Shown: piece after piece, positions 37,571-47,214 of the stretch
Position numbering within the stretch: the first letter of the stretch is position 1
Layout: each line of letters opens with the position of its first letter
From: Campylobacter devanensis
Lineage (GTDB): Bacteria; Campylobacterota; Campylobacteria; Campylobacterales; Campylobacteraceae
Direction: 5' to 3'
NCBI RefSeq assembly: GCF_002139915.1
Contig: NZ_CP018788.1
Span: forward strand, 310,001-374,000
DNA length: 64,000 nucleotides
Notes under the pieces: model-generated
What the model was told of the DNA's origin: nothing
The model's database searches: none
What the model saw: the letters and a program-made list of their open reading frames with translations, nothing else
Made by a program: the position numbers and the translations under genes

Positions 37571-38382
37571 GAGTAGCGTTTCTATTTTGTGTTTTTGCTT
37601 TTAGTTGTTTTGGATTTGATTTACATAGCAATATCAAAAGTATAATTTCAGAGCAAAGTTACGCTAAAAATAGAGATAAAATCGAGCAGATATTTGCTAT
37701 AGAGTCTGATTTTATTGATAGTAGGGGTAATCCAAATTACGCTAAAATTACAAATACTTTAAGAGTAAATTCGCTCTTAAATCTTAGTTTTTCTTTGCCG
37801 GTGAATTTAGAAATTGCCTTTTATAGTCCAAGTTCTGATATTTTGCTTTTTAAAAGTGTATCTGAAGCTCTTAAAAATCTTGGCTATTCATATTTTTTGA
37901 GTAAGTCATTAAAGACTGATACTCAAGGAATAGTTTGGCAAATATCTATGAATTCACGCTTTTTGCTAGATCCAGGTGCGATTTATAGAGAGCTTGGAAA
38001 GAATCAAATTTATATAAAAGATATTAATCGTGATGGTGAGTTTAGTTTTACTTATAGTATTGATGCTAGCAAAGCTATATTATCTACACATCAATATATT
38101 AGTGATAGCGAATTTGACCTTGCAAAGCCATTAGAGCCATATTTTTTAAATATTAGTGGCAAAAGTGAGGCTTTAATAAAAAGCTACGCTTCTGATAGTT
38201 GGATTTGCGTTATAAAGGTACTTGATAGGGATCTAAATTTGATTACACAGATTAAATCAGATAAACCAGAAAAAGAAATATATATCAAATTTCCACCAAA
38301 TTCATACTATATGCTAATTGATGATGCTTTTAGCTTAGAAAATATTAAGCGTGGATTAAAAATATATATAAAATCAAATTAA
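37564..38382 (+). CDS. Periplasmic protein of unknown function
   Basis: The 272-residue protein has a signal peptide (VRVAFLFCVFAFSCFGF) and no membrane helix afterwards. It contains SFSLPVNLEIAFYS, KDINRDGEFSFTYS and a C-terminal region ending FPPNSYYMLIDDAF. I do not recognise a catalytic motif. The same gene lies in C. jejuni between the RodZ-like gene and the aminotransferase. The overlap with the RodZ-like gene suggests the two work together in the envelope; this is inference. Confidence 0.7.
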   Translation: MVRVAFLFCVFAFSCFGFDLHSNIKSIISEQSYAKNRDKIEQIFAIESDFIDSRGNPNYAKITNTLRVNSLLNLSFSLPVNLEIAFYSPSSDILLFKSVSEALKNLGYSYFLSKSLKTDTQGIVWQISMNSRFLLDPGAIYRELGKNQIYIKDINRDGEFSFTYSIDASKAILSTHQYISDSEFDLAKPLEPYFLNISGKSEALIKSYASDSWICVIKVLDRDLNLITQIKSDKPEKEIYIKFPPNSYYMLIDDAFSLENIKRGLKIYIKSN

Positions 38383-38392
38383 GGAGTTTTTT

Positions 38393-39601
38393 ATGTTTGA
38401 TGAAATTAGATTTAACACTATTGAGAGGTTGCCAAACTACGCATTTGCCGAGGTCAATGCGATTAAGATGGCAGCACGTAGAGATGGGGCTGATATTATA
38501 GATTTTTCGATGGGAAATCCAGATGGTAGAACACCACAGCATATTATAGATAAATTATGCGAGAGCGCTATGAAGGATAAAACTCATGGTTATAGTGTTA
38601 GTCAAGGTATTTATAAACTTCGTGTTGCGATATGTAACTGGTATAAAAGAAAATATGGCGTAATACTAGATCCAGAAACCGAAGCAGTCGCAACTATGGG
38701 TAGCAAAGAGGGATTTGTCCATCTAGTACAAGCCATCACAAATCCTGGTGATGTAGCTATTGTACCAGATCCAGCCTATCCTATTCATACTCAAGCTTTT
38801 ATTATAGCAGGTGGAAATGTTACTAAAATGCCACTTATTTATAATGCAAATTTTGAAGTAGATGAGAATAAATTTTTTGAAAATTTAGAACATGCTATAG
38901 AAGAAAGTATTCCAAAGCCAAAATATGTTGTAGTAAATTTTCCTCATAACCCAACTACTGTAACCTGCCAAAAGAGTTTTTATGAGCGTTTAGTAGATAT
39001 GGCTAAGCGTGAGAGATTTTATATCATTAGTGATATTGCTTATGCTGAGCTTACATTTGATGGATATAAGACCCCAAGTATATTTGAAGTAGATGGTGCA
39101 AAAGATGTAGCTGTAGAGTGTTATACCTTATCCAAATCATACAATATGGCCGGTTGGCGTGTAGGATTTATATGTGGTAATAAAAAATTAGTAGCCGCAC
39201 TCAAAAAGATAAAATCGTGGTTTGACTATGGTATGTTTACCCCAATCCAAGTAGCGGCCACCGTAGCACTAGATGGAGATCAAGACTGCGTTGAGCAGAT
39301 TAGACAGACTTATGAAAAACGCAGGGATACACTCATAGAAGCTTTTAGCGCAGCTGGTTGGGAGATAGCAAAACCTAGAGCTAGTATGTTTGCTTGGGCA
39401 AAATTACCACCGCAAGTAGGAAATATAGGAAGTAAAGAATTTGCTAAGCAGCTATTGACCAAAGCTTGCGTAGCTGTTAGCCCTGGTGCTGGATTTGGTG
39501 TGGCTGGTGATGAGTATGTCAGGATTGCATTTATAGAGAATGAAAATCGTATTCGCCAAGCTGCTAGAAATATCAAAAAATATTTAAAAGAAGTCCAATG
39601 A
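38393..39601 (+). CDS. PLP-dependent class I/II aminotransferase
   Basis: This 402-residue fold-type I aminotransferase has the lysine segment YTLSKSYNMAGWRVGFICGN (about 243-262), NFPHNPTT (about 184) and the C-terminal arginine region VRIAFIEN. The sequence start (FDEIRFNTIERLPNYAFAEV) is typical of campylobacter proteins sometimes labelled LL-diaminopimelate or alanine aminotransferase. It overlaps hom by 4 bases. Because hom and dapB are close by, a role in aspartate-family amino acids is plausible; the substrate is not certain. Confidence 0.85.
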   Translation: MFDEIRFNTIERLPNYAFAEVNAIKMAARRDGADIIDFSMGNPDGRTPQHIIDKLCESAMKDKTHGYSVSQGIYKLRVAICNWYKRKYGVILDPETEAVATMGSKEGFVHLVQAITNPGDVAIVPDPAYPIHTQAFIIAGGNVTKMPLIYNANFEVDENKFFENLEHAIEESIPKPKYVVVNFPHNPTTVTCQKSFYERLVDMAKRERFYIISDIAYAELTFDGYKTPSIFEVDGAKDVAVECYTLSKSYNMAGWRVGFICGNKKLVAALKKIKSWFDYGMFTPIQVAATVALDGDQDCVEQIRQTYEKRRDTLIEAFSAAGWEIAKPRASMFAWAKLPPQVGNIGSKEFAKQLLTKACVAVSPGAGFGVAGDEYVRIAFIENENRIRQAARNIKKYLKEVQ

Positions 39602-40863
39602 GAGTAGCGATATTAGGTGTTGGGACAGTAGGAACTGAGGTTGCTAATGTGCTCATTAAAAATAGCGATCTAATCGTCTCAAGAGCTGGAGTTAGTATAA
39701 CTCCAGTAGTGGGTGTAGTAAGGAATTTATCAAAACATAAAGACTCAATAATTCCACTAACTGATGATATAGATAGTGTTATAAATAGAGATGATATTGA
39801 CGTATTTATCGAACTAATGGGCGGAATTGATAAGCCCTATGAGATTATAAGTAAGATTTTAGAGCGCAAAAAGGCTGTAGTAACAGCAAATAAAGCGCTA
39901 TTGGCTTATTACAGAAATGAGCTTGAAGCACTTGCTGGAGATACGGCATTTGGATATGAAGCTAGTGTAGCTGGTGGGATACCAATTATAAAAGCTTTAA
40001 GAGAGGGCTTAAGCGCAAACCATATTCAAAAAATAATGGGTATAATGAACGGAACGAGCAATTATATTCTAACAAATATGATGAATAGTGGAGTGCAATT
40101 TGACGAGGCGCTTAAAAAGGCTCAAGAGCTAGGATACGCCGAGGCTGATCCGACCTTTGATATAGGTGGATTTGATACGGCACATAAATTACTTATATTA
40201 GCTAGTATTGCCTATTGTGTGCATGCTAAGCCTGAAGATATTTTGATTGAAGGTATTAGTCAAATTAGTAGTGAGGATATATATTTTGCTAATGAATTTG
40301 AATATGCTATCAAGCTTTTAGCTATTGCTAAGCGTGGAGAAGGTACTTTAGAGCTTAGAGTTCATCCAGCATTTATTAGCAAAGATAAGATGCTAGCAAA
40401 TGTAAATGGGGTAATGAATGCTGTAAGTGTCGTAGGTGATGCAGTTGGAGAGAGCTTATTTTATGGTGCTGGTGCTGGTGGGTCTGCTACAGCAAGTGCA
40501 GTTATAAGTGATTTAATAGATATTGCTAGAGAGATTAGAAATCCTATGCTAGGATATAAAGCTCCACTAGAGTCTGCACCATTAAAACTTCTAAAGCCTA
40601 ACCAGATTAGAACCAAATATTATTTAAGATTAAAGGTAGCTGATGAGGTTGGGGTTTTGGCTAAGATTACAAATTTAATGAGTCAAAATAATCTCTCAAT
40701 TGATAGTTTCTTACAAAAAGCAAAAAGCAAAGATGAAGGATGTGCTACCTTATTTTTTACTACTCATACTTGTTTAGAAGCTGATATGCTAAGAGTAATT
40801 AATAGCTTAGAAAATGAGAACTTTATCAAGGCTAAGCCATTTATGATTAGGATTGAGAGTTAA
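39598..40863 (+). CDS. hom: homoserine dehydrogenase
   Basis: It reduces aspartate semialdehyde to homoserine. The 421-residue protein has the Rossmann motif ILGVGTVGTEVANVL (4-18), the catalytic domain with EASVAGGIPIIKALREGL and NGTSNYILTNMM, YAEADPTFDIGGFDTAHKL, and a C-terminal ACT domain (YYLRLKVADEVGVLAKITNLM, about 341-361) for feedback control by threonine. It starts within the end of the aminotransferase gene. Confidence 0.97.
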   Translation: MRVAILGVGTVGTEVANVLIKNSDLIVSRAGVSITPVVGVVRNLSKHKDSIIPLTDDIDSVINRDDIDVFIELMGGIDKPYEIISKILERKKAVVTANKALLAYYRNELEALAGDTAFGYEASVAGGIPIIKALREGLSANHIQKIMGIMNGTSNYILTNMMNSGVQFDEALKKAQELGYAEADPTFDIGGFDTAHKLLILASIAYCVHAKPEDILIEGISQISSEDIYFANEFEYAIKLLAIAKRGEGTLELRVHPAFISKDKMLANVNGVMNAVSVVGDAVGESLFYGAGAGGSATASAVISDLIDIAREIRNPMLGYKAPLESAPLKLLKPNQIRTKYYLRLKVADEVGVLAKITNLMSQNNLSIDSFLQKAKSKDEGCATLFFTTHTCLEADMLRVINSLENENFIKAKPFMIRIES

Positions 40864-40866
40864 TCT

Positions 40867-41205
40867 TTGGGTTTAGCTGAATATCTTTTTGGTCATGAAG
40901 CTGAGAAAAGTGCTGCTAAATTTTTATCAAAAAATGGCTATAAGATACTCAATTTAAACTATAAAACTAAATTTGGAGAGATTGATATCATTGCTAAGCG
41001 TGATTCAACTCTTCATTTTATTGAGGTTAAAGCCTCAACTAAAGATTATCAAACTATCTATAGAGTAACAAAATCTAAATTGGAAAAAATTATAAAAGCT
41101 ATAGATTTTTATATGCTAAACTCAAATTTAAATTTACCATATCAAATCGATATAGTCTGTATAAATAATCAAAATATAGAATTGATAGAAAATATTACAT
41201 ATTGA
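40867..41205 (+). CDS. YraN/UPF0102 family endonuclease-like protein
   Basis: This 112-residue protein has a restriction-endonuclease-like fold: GHEAEKSAAKFLSKNGYKIL, then FGEIDIIAKRDSTLHFIEVKAST, in which E, D and ExK fit the nuclease-type catalytic set. The function in bacteria is poorly known. The start is a TTG at 40867, four bases after hom. It has the same position in C. jejuni. Confidence 0.85.
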   Translation: MGLAEYLFGHEAEKSAAKFLSKNGYKILNLNYKTKFGEIDIIAKRDSTLHFIEVKASTKDYQTIYRVTKSKLEKIIKAIDFYMLNSNLNLPYQIDIVCINNQNIELIENITY

Positions 41206-41345
41206 TTAAATTTCTTCTTTCATTTTTTTAAAATTTAATAATTAATAAAAATTATTAACTTTTATATTTTATAATAAGCCTTGATTTGATGAAGTTTGAG
41301 TTACCTAAAATTATGTTTGTTAGTTTTAGTTTAACTTTTTTGATG

Positions 41346-41351
41346 TATAAT
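41346..41351 (+). promoter_or_regulatory. -10 element for trxA
   Basis: TATAAT 31 bases before the trxA ATG at 41382, with AAGGAG following at 41371-41376. It indicates that an upstream in-frame ATG at 41286 is not the real start. Confidence 0.5.
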
Positions 41352-41381
41352 TTTTATTGTAAAACCATAGAAGGAGATAAA

Positions 41382-41696
41382 ATGGGTAAATATATTGAAT
41401 TAACTGCTGAAAATTTCAATATCGCTAAAGAGGGCGTTGCTCTAGTAGATTTTTGGGCTCCATGGTGCGGACCATGTAGAATGCTAGCTCCAGTTATTGA
41501 TGAGTTGGCTGAAGAGTTCGATGGTAAAGCAAAAATCTGTAAAGTAAATACAGATGAGGTTCAAGATTTAGCTGTAGAATACGGCGTACGCTCTATTCCA
41601 ACTTTACTATTCTTTAAAGATGGAGAGATTAAAGAGACATTAATTGGCGCTCAATCTAAAGCTGCAATTGCAGATAAAATCAATTCACTTTTATAA
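41382..41696 (+). CDS. trxA: thioredoxin
   Basis: This small redox protein is reduced by TrxB. The 104-residue protein from ATG 41382 has VDFWAPWCGPCRMLAPVIDEL with the WCGPC active site (about 29-33) and the cis-proline segment RSIPTLLFFKDG. A GGAG precedes this ATG. The longer frame from 41286 would add 32 residues containing the promoter. The gene is followed by a GC hairpin. Confidence 0.97.
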   Translation: MGKYIELTAENFNIAKEGVALVDFWAPWCGPCRMLAPVIDELAEEFDGKAKICKVNTDEVQDLAVEYGVRSIPTLLFFKDGEIKETLIGAQSKAAIADKINSLL

Positions 41697-41702
41697 TTCA
41701 AA

Positions 41703-41717
41703 CGGGGCTTTGCCCCG
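41703..41717 (+). terminator. Hairpin between trxA and trxB
   Basis: CGGGGC, TTT, GCCCCG directly after the trxA stop. It has no good T run, so it may be a weak terminator or mRNA-stabilising end. Confidence 0.55.
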
Positions 41718-41814
41718 ACTCACTTCATTTCAAATCAATTTTTAAGTTAAATTTATTTTTATGTAATATATTTGTAATATTGTATAGATATAAATTTAAA
41801 ATTAGGAGACTATA

Positions 41815-42753
41815 ATGTTAGATGTAGCTATAATTGGTGGTGGTCCAGCTGGTCTTAGTGCGGGGCTTTATGCTACTCGTGGTGGATTAAAAAATGTTGT
41901 AATGTTTGAAAAGGGTATGCCTGGTGGTCAAATCACTAGTAGCTCTGAAATGGAGAATTATCCTGGTGTCGCTACTGTTATGGATGGTATGAGTTTTATG
42001 AGTCCGTGGCTTGAGCAATGCACTAGATTTGGTCTAAAACACGAAATGGCGGCCGTAGAAAAAGTATCTAAAAATAGCGATGGCAGCTTTACTATCACTT
42101 TAGAAGGTGGCAAAACTGAACAAGCAAAAGCCGTAATTGTATGTACAGGCTCAACCCCAAAAAGAGCTGGCTTTAAAGGTGAGGATGAATTCTTTGGTAA
42201 AGGCGTTAGCACTTGTGCTACTTGCGATGGATTTTTCTATAAAAATAAAGAAGTAGCTGTTTTAGGTGGTGGTGATACGGCTATCGAAGAGGCTGAGTAT
42301 TTAACTAGAATTTGCTCAAAAGTATATCTAATTCACCGCCGTGATACATTTAGAGCTGCTCCAAGCTCAGTTGAAAAAGTTAAGAAAAATGAGAAAATTG
42401 AGCTAATTTTAAATGCTACTATAGATGAAGTCTATGGTGATAGCACTGCTGGTGTAAAAGGGGTGAAAGTCAAACTAGCAGATGGAAGCATAAGAGATTT
42501 AGTAGTGCCTGGCATATTTACATTTGTGGGTCTAAATGTAAGAAACGAAGTATTAAAAGATGGAGATAAATTCATTTGCGATATATTGCCATCAGGTCAA
42601 GTAAAAGTTGATTTAAAAATGCAAACTTCAACTCCAGGTTTATTTGCCGCAGGAGATTTAAGACAAGATGCGCCTAAGCAAGTAGTCAGTGCCGCCGCAG
42701 ATGGTGCTGTAGCCGCACTTAGCGCTATGAGTTACATTGAGAGCTTACATTAA
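41815..42753 (+). CDS. trxB: thioredoxin reductase
   Basis: This flavoprotein transfers electrons from NADPH to thioredoxin. The 312-residue protein has the FAD motif [19 protein letters not shown] (6-24), the redox pair [10 protein letters not shown] (CATC at about 137-140), the NADPH motif [14 protein letters not shown] and a second FAD segment [17 protein letters not shown]. The ATG at 41815 follows AGGAGA. Confidence 0.97.
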   Translation: MLDVAIIGGGPAGLSAGLYATRGGLKNVVMFEKGMPGGQITSSSEMENYPGVATVMDGMSFMSPWLEQCTRFGLKHEMAAVEKVSKNSDGSFTITLEGGKTEQAKAVIVCTGSTPKRAGFKGEDEFFGKGVSTCATCDGFFYKNKEVAVLGGGDTAIEEAEYLTRICSKVYLIHRRDTFRAAPSSVEKVKKNEKIELILNATIDEVYGDSTAGVKGVKVKLADGSIRDLVVPGIFTFVGLNVRNEVLKDGDKFICDILPSGQVKVDLKMQTSTPGLFAAGDLRQDAPKQVVSAAADGAVAALSAMSYIESLH

Positions 42754-42759
42754 TTCTTA

Positions 42760-42790
42760 AGCCACTTGCCTTAGCGAGTGGCTCTTTTAT
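42760..42790 (+). terminator. Terminator after trxB
   Basis: AGCCACT (42760-42766) pairs with AGTGGCT (42777-42783), followed by CTTTTAT, seven bases after the stop. Confidence 0.75.
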
Positions 42791-42865
42791 AAAATTCAAT
42801 TTACTTATATCAAATTTTTATCTTTTTTTAGCTAGAATAAAGTTTTAATTTATCCAAAAAGGGCG

Positions 42866-43630
42866 ATGATGATTCGTATAGGTTTGCATGGGGCAAGTGG
42901 CAAGATGGGAAGCGAGATAATCGCAAATTTAAAAGGGCTTAATAATGCGAAATTATCAGTAGCATACACTATAGAGCCTATGAGCGTGGATGATGGTGTG
43001 ATAGTAACTGATAAGTATGATGTTTTGTTTGATAATAGCGATGTGGTTATTGATTTTAGTATCGCAAAGGCATCTATAAATTTGATTAATTACGCTAGGA
43101 CAAATCCAAAACCACTGGTTATAGGCACAACTGGGCTAGGCGATGAAGGGGGCGAGCTAATCAAACTAGCAAGTGCTATGATGCCAATACTTCAAGCTAC
43201 AAATATGAGTCTGGGTGTAGCGGTGCTAAATCGCTTAACTGAGATAGCTAGTAGGGTGCTAAGTGAATTTGATATTGAGATTGTTGAGATGCATCATCGC
43301 AATAAGATAGACGCTCCAAGTGGTACAGCATTGACACTTGGCGAACATGCTGCAAAAGGTAGAAATTTAAGTTTAGCAAATGTTAGAGTAAGCGGACGAG
43401 ATGGAATGATAGGAGCTAGAAGCAAAGATGAGATTGCTGTAATGGCTTTGCGTGGTGGCGATATCGTTGGACGCCATACAGTAGGATTTTATAACGATGG
43501 TGAGTATATAGAGCTTAATCACACAGCTACAAGTAGGGCTACATTTGCTAAAGGTGCGATAAAGGCTGGAATTTGGCTAGCTAATAAAGAGCCAAAATTA
43601 TATACAATCTATGACGCTTTAGGAATATAA
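42866..43630 (+). CDS. dapB: 4-hydroxy-tetrahydrodipicolinate reductase
   Basis: An enzyme of the lysine/diaminopimelate pathway. It has 254 residues (253 if the second ATG at 42869 is used), with the NAD(P) motif [24 protein letters not shown] (about 93), the signature [20 protein letters not shown] (about 147-166), and [14 protein letters not shown]. It sits one base before purF, as in C. jejuni. Confidence 0.97.
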   Translation: MMIRIGLHGASGKMGSEIIANLKGLNNAKLSVAYTIEPMSVDDGVIVTDKYDVLFDNSDVVIDFSIAKASINLINYARTNPKPLVIGTTGLGDEGGELIKLASAMMPILQATNMSLGVAVLNRLTEIASRVLSEFDIEIVEMHHRNKIDAPSGTALTLGEHAAKGRNLSLANVRVSGRDGMIGARSKDEIAVMALRGGDIVGRHTVGFYNDGEYIELNHTATSRATFAKGAIKAGIWLANKEPKLYTIYDALGI

Positions 43631-43631
43631 T

Positions 43632-44972
43632 ATGTGTGCAATAGTTGGAGTAATCAATTCAAAAGACGCAGCAAAAACAGCCTATTATGGGTTGTTTTCT
43701 ATGCAACACAGAGGGCAAGAGGCAAGTGGGATTAGCTCTAGTTATAATCATCAGATTAAAACTATTAAAAATAGAGGCTTAGTAACTGAGGTTTTTAATA
43801 GCGCTAGCTTCGAGATATTACAAGGGCAGATGGCTATAGGGCATAATAGATATTCAACCGCTGGAAGTGATAGTGTGCTAGATGCTCAGCCGGTGAGTGC
43901 GAAATACTCTTTGGGTGAGATTAGTATCGTTCATAATGGAAATTTGATTAATAAATATGAAGTTAGGGAGCGATTAATCGAAGATGGTGCGATATTTCAA
44001 TCCAATATGGATACGGAAAATATCTTGCACTTAATAGCAAAAAGCAAAAAAGAGAATTTGCAAGACCGTATTATAGAGGCTTTGGGGCAGATCGTTGGGG
44101 CGTATTGTTTGTTGATTTTGAGTCGCTCCAAGATGTTTGTGGTGCGTGATCCATACGGCGTTAGGCCTCTTAGTATAGGTAGATTAAAAGATGGTGGATA
44201 TATCGTAGCTAGTGAGAGCTGTGCTTTTGATCTGGTGGGGGCTACATTTGTGCGTGATGTAGCACCTGGAGAGATGATAGTATTTGAAGAGGGCAAAAGC
44301 GCCTTTAAAAGCATAGAGTTATTTGAAGCTAAAGACCCTAGATTGTGTGCATTTGAATATATATACTTTGCTCGTCCTGATAGCATGATAGATGGTAAAA
44401 ATGTATATCAAATTAGAAAAAAATTAGGAGAAATTCTGGCTGATAAATCTAGCTGTAAAGCTGATTTTGTAGTGCCTGTGCCAGATTCTGGTGTTCCTGC
44501 GGCTTTGGGGTATGCTGCTAGGAGTAAAATCCCATTTGAGATGGCGATTGTGAGAAATCACTATGTGGGTAGAACCTTTATAGAGCCAACCCAAGAGATG
44601 AGAAACCTTAAGGTTAAATTAAAATTAAATCCTATGAGTAGTGTCTTAAAAGGCAAAAGCATTGTAGTAATCGATGATAGCATAGTGCGAGGGACAACTA
44701 GCAAGAAAATAGTAGAGCTATTACGCAATGCTGGGGCTAAAGAGATACATATGAAAATTGCTGCTCCAGAGATTAAACATCCTTGTAGATATGGTATTGA
44801 TACTCCAAGTTATGAAGAGCTAATCAGTGCTAGGATGGATGCTAGAGAGGTGTGTAAATTTATTGGTGCTGATAGTTTAGAGTTTTTAAGCATTGATGAA
44901 TTAACTCAAGGATTAGGTAATGAGCGTAAGTACTCTCTTGTAAGCTTTGATGGAGATTATTTTATAAGCTAA
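43632..44972 (+). CDS. purF: amidophosphoribosyltransferase
   Basis: It catalyses the first committed step of purine synthesis. The 446-residue protein has the class II glutaminase opening CAIVGV with the nucleophile Cys2, FSMQHRGQEASGIS, and the PRPP-binding IVVIDDSIVRGTTSKKI (about 339-355). No propeptide precedes the cysteine apart from Met1. Confidence 0.97.
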   Translation: MCAIVGVINSKDAAKTAYYGLFSMQHRGQEASGISSSYNHQIKTIKNRGLVTEVFNSASFEILQGQMAIGHNRYSTAGSDSVLDAQPVSAKYSLGEISIVHNGNLINKYEVRERLIEDGAIFQSNMDTENILHLIAKSKKENLQDRIIEALGQIVGAYCLLILSRSKMFVVRDPYGVRPLSIGRLKDGGYIVASESCAFDLVGATFVRDVAPGEMIVFEEGKSAFKSIELFEAKDPRLCAFEYIYFARPDSMIDGKNVYQIRKKLGEILADKSSCKADFVVPVPDSGVPAALGYAARSKIPFEMAIVRNHYVGRTFIEPTQEMRNLKVKLKLNPMSSVLKGKSIVVIDDSIVRGTTSKKIVELLRNAGAKEIHMKIAAPEIKHPCRYGIDTPSYEELISARMDAREVCKFIGADSLEFLSIDELTQGLGNERKYSLVSFDGDYFIS

Positions 44973-45441
44973 ATTTGTCTATATACTTGTTTTGATATCT
45001 TTTAACTTTGCTTTGCAATTAGGCAAAATGTTAAATTGATTACAAGTATCGCATTTTCTTTTTTATCTCGCTTTAGCATAATCTAATCTGTGCTAAAGTG
45101 AGCCTAACATTATAAATATATAAATCATATCTTAAACACTAATATTATCTACAAATCACTATATATTAAATAGCAAATTTATGCAACATTATCTATAAAC
45201 CAAATCTATAAACCAAAAACTATCAAATTCACTCTTATCCCATAGTCAACCTATTAACCTCCCCCAAACCCACAAATTTAATTACACCCCCATAATATTT
45301 AATATCTCACCCAATCCAATCTAAATTCCACTCTAAAAATTATAAAATCACTTAGCCTAAATCTACAATATATAATCTAAATTTAATAAATTTCTCAAAT
45401 TTATTAAAAATTTGCAATATTTTCTTCAAATTTATCAAAAT

Positions 45442-45449
45442 CCCCCCCC
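45442..45449 (+). repeat. C8 homopolymer upstream of flagellin 2 promoter
   Basis: Eight C, at the same place as the C9 tract of the first flagellin copy. It is the only difference between the two upstream blocks. Confidence 0.9.
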
Positions 45450-45458
45450 ATATATAAA

Positions 45459-45486
45459 CTTTTTAATATTTGGTTCGATATAATAA
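45459..45486 (+). promoter_or_regulatory. sigma-28 (FliA) type flagellin promoter, copy 2
   Basis: CGATAT at 45476-45481, with the same upstream and leader sequence as the copy at 14003. Both flagellins should respond to FliA. Confidence 0.75.
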
Positions 45487-45544
45487 AAACAACCCCTAAA
45501 TGGATTTAAGTTTTATAGGGAAATCTTAACACAAAGGAAAAGTT

Positions 45545-47143
45545 GTGAGCTTTAGAATAAATACTAACATCGCAGCGATGAATGCTCATGCCAACTCTTT
45601 GATCAATGATAGAGAACTTACTAGCTCACTTGGTCGCCTAAGCTCAGGTCTTAGAATTCAAACAGCAGCTGATGATGCATCAGGTCTTGTTATTGCTGAT
45701 TCACTAAAAAGCCAAGCTAGCTCTTTAGGTCAAGCCATATCTAATGGTAATGATGCAATTGGTATTGTTCAAACTGCAGATAAAGCTATGGATGAACAGA
45801 TTAAAATACTTGATACTATTAAAACCAAAGCTATCCAAGCAGCCAACGACAGCCAAAACAGCGACTCTAGAAAAGCAATCCAAAATGATATCTCAAGACT
45901 TCTTGATGAACTAGACAATATCGCCAATACCACAAGCTTCAATGGTCAAAAGCTATTAAATGGTAACTTCTCAAACAAAAACTTCCAAATAAGTGCTTAT
46001 AGCAACCAAACGGCCAAAATCAGCGTAGAAAACACCAACTCAAACGCCATAGGCCACACCCATTATCTCTCTACTACGCCTATGATTTTTGATAATAATA
46101 ATTTTGATACTGCGAATTTCACTATGCAATTAAACGCCGTCCCAAGCCATTTAAATGGCATTAAATTCGACGCTATCTCTGGTCAAGAGATACTAGATAA
46201 TGGGCTAGGAGTCATAGCTGATAAGATAAACTCTTATAGCAGCGAGACGGGTGTTAAGGCTAAAGTGAAGAATGAATTTATTAGCTCTGTTCCGATACTT
46301 GGTAGTGCTTTTTTTCCCGGCAGTGTTTCGAAATTAAGCATAAATGGAGTAGAGATAGGGACAAATTTAAGCGTGGCAAATAGAGATCCTTCAAATGCTC
46401 TAATAGACACTATCAATGCCAAAAGCGATATAACTGGCGTTAGTGCTTATAATGCTGGAGGGCGTTTATCAATGAGCTCTAGTAACGGTAAGCCAATATT
46501 AATTCAAGTAGGCACGACAAATGATGCCGATGCATTGGGGCTAGCTATGCAAGATAGCACCGGTGCAAAAAGCACAAGTGCATTAATCTTAGGTGAACTC
46601 TATCTACAATCAAATAATGGCTCACCACCATCTTTGGATCTCAAAGAGACTACAGGCAATATAAAAGGTGCTGGGATTGATGGTTTAAATCCTAAGGCCG
46701 CTGATACAAATGATATAATAGGCTCTCAGCTAAGAGAACAATTATCACTTAGTCTAAGTGATTTGGTTAGAAACAAGCTAGATGAGCATGTATTAAGGGC
46801 GATGGGTCAAGTAGAGCTATTAAATCCAATTTTGGAGTTGCCAGCTGGAGTTAATAGCTATGCAGGGGCACAAGCTTTGATAGATGTATCATTAAATGCG
46901 CTTAAAAAGCTAGACAAACTAAGAGCTGATCTAGGTTCAGTCCAAAATCAATTAGTAGCTACGATAAACAACATCACAGTTACCCAAGTCAATGTCAAAT
47001 CAGCCGAAAGTCAGATACGGGATGTGGATTTTGCTAGTGAGAGTGCGAATTTCTCTAAATTCAATATCCTAGCTCAAAGCGGTAGCTACGCCATGAGCCA
47101 GGCAAATGCTGTACAACAAAATATATTAAGACTATTACAGTAA
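45545..47143 (+). CDS. flagellin (copy 2)
   Basis: This 532-residue flagellin has a GTG start. Residues 1 to about 104 match the flagellin at 14.1 kb except around residues 18-22, and the last 80 residues are identical in protein. The central 105-450 region differs strongly. At the DNA level the first 320 bases are almost identical, whereas the conserved 3' end has many synonymous differences, so the 5' end has been homogenised more recently. The centre has a different codon style with more C-ending codons in places. Confidence 0.96.
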   Translation: MSFRINTNIAAMNAHANSLINDRELTSSLGRLSSGLRIQTAADDASGLVIADSLKSQASSLGQAISNGNDAIGIVQTADKAMDEQIKILDTIKTKAIQAANDSQNSDSRKAIQNDISRLLDELDNIANTTSFNGQKLLNGNFSNKNFQISAYSNQTAKISVENTNSNAIGHTHYLSTTPMIFDNNNFDTANFTMQLNAVPSHLNGIKFDAISGQEILDNGLGVIADKINSYSSETGVKAKVKNEFISSVPILGSAFFPGSVSKLSINGVEIGTNLSVANRDPSNALIDTINAKSDITGVSAYNAGGRLSMSSSNGKPILIQVGTTNDADALGLAMQDSTGAKSTSALILGELYLQSNNGSPPSLDLKETTGNIKGAGIDGLNPKAADTNDIIGSQLREQLSLSLSDLVRNKLDEHVLRAMGQVELLNPILELPAGVNSYAGAQALIDVSLNALKKLDKLRADLGSVQNQLVATINNITVTQVNVKSAESQIRDVDFASESANFSKFNILAQSGSYAMSQANAVQQNILRLLQ

Positions 47144-47157
47144 AATCTGATTTTAGG

Positions 47158-47182
47158 AAGTGCCATTATTATAATGGCACTT
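47158..47182 (+). terminator. Hairpin after flagellin 2
   Basis: AAGTGCCATT and AATGGCACTT arms form a 10-bp stem around a short AT loop, 15 bases after the stop. The region just after it (AAAAATTTTTATT) contains a T run. It differs from the terminator of flagellin 1. Confidence 0.7.
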
Positions 47183-47214
47183 CTAGCAAAAATTTTTATT
47201 ATTAGGGTTTAGAC

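Larger units (their letters stand above)
44973..45544 (+). other. 572-base gene-free region upstream of flagellin 2
   Basis: The first part, 44973-45265, is AT-rich and I see no gene, hairpin or repeat of note. The second part, 45266-45544, is the second copy of the flagellin upstream block with its C8 tract and sigma-28 promoter. Confidence 0.8.
45266..45544 (+). repeat. Flagellin upstream repeat, copy 2 (279 bp)
   Basis: Identical to 13809-14088 except for one C fewer in the poly-C tract. The similarity stops sharply at the left edge: the 13-kb copy reads CTCAAAA here, the 45-kb copy CCCCCAAA. Confidence 0.95.
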
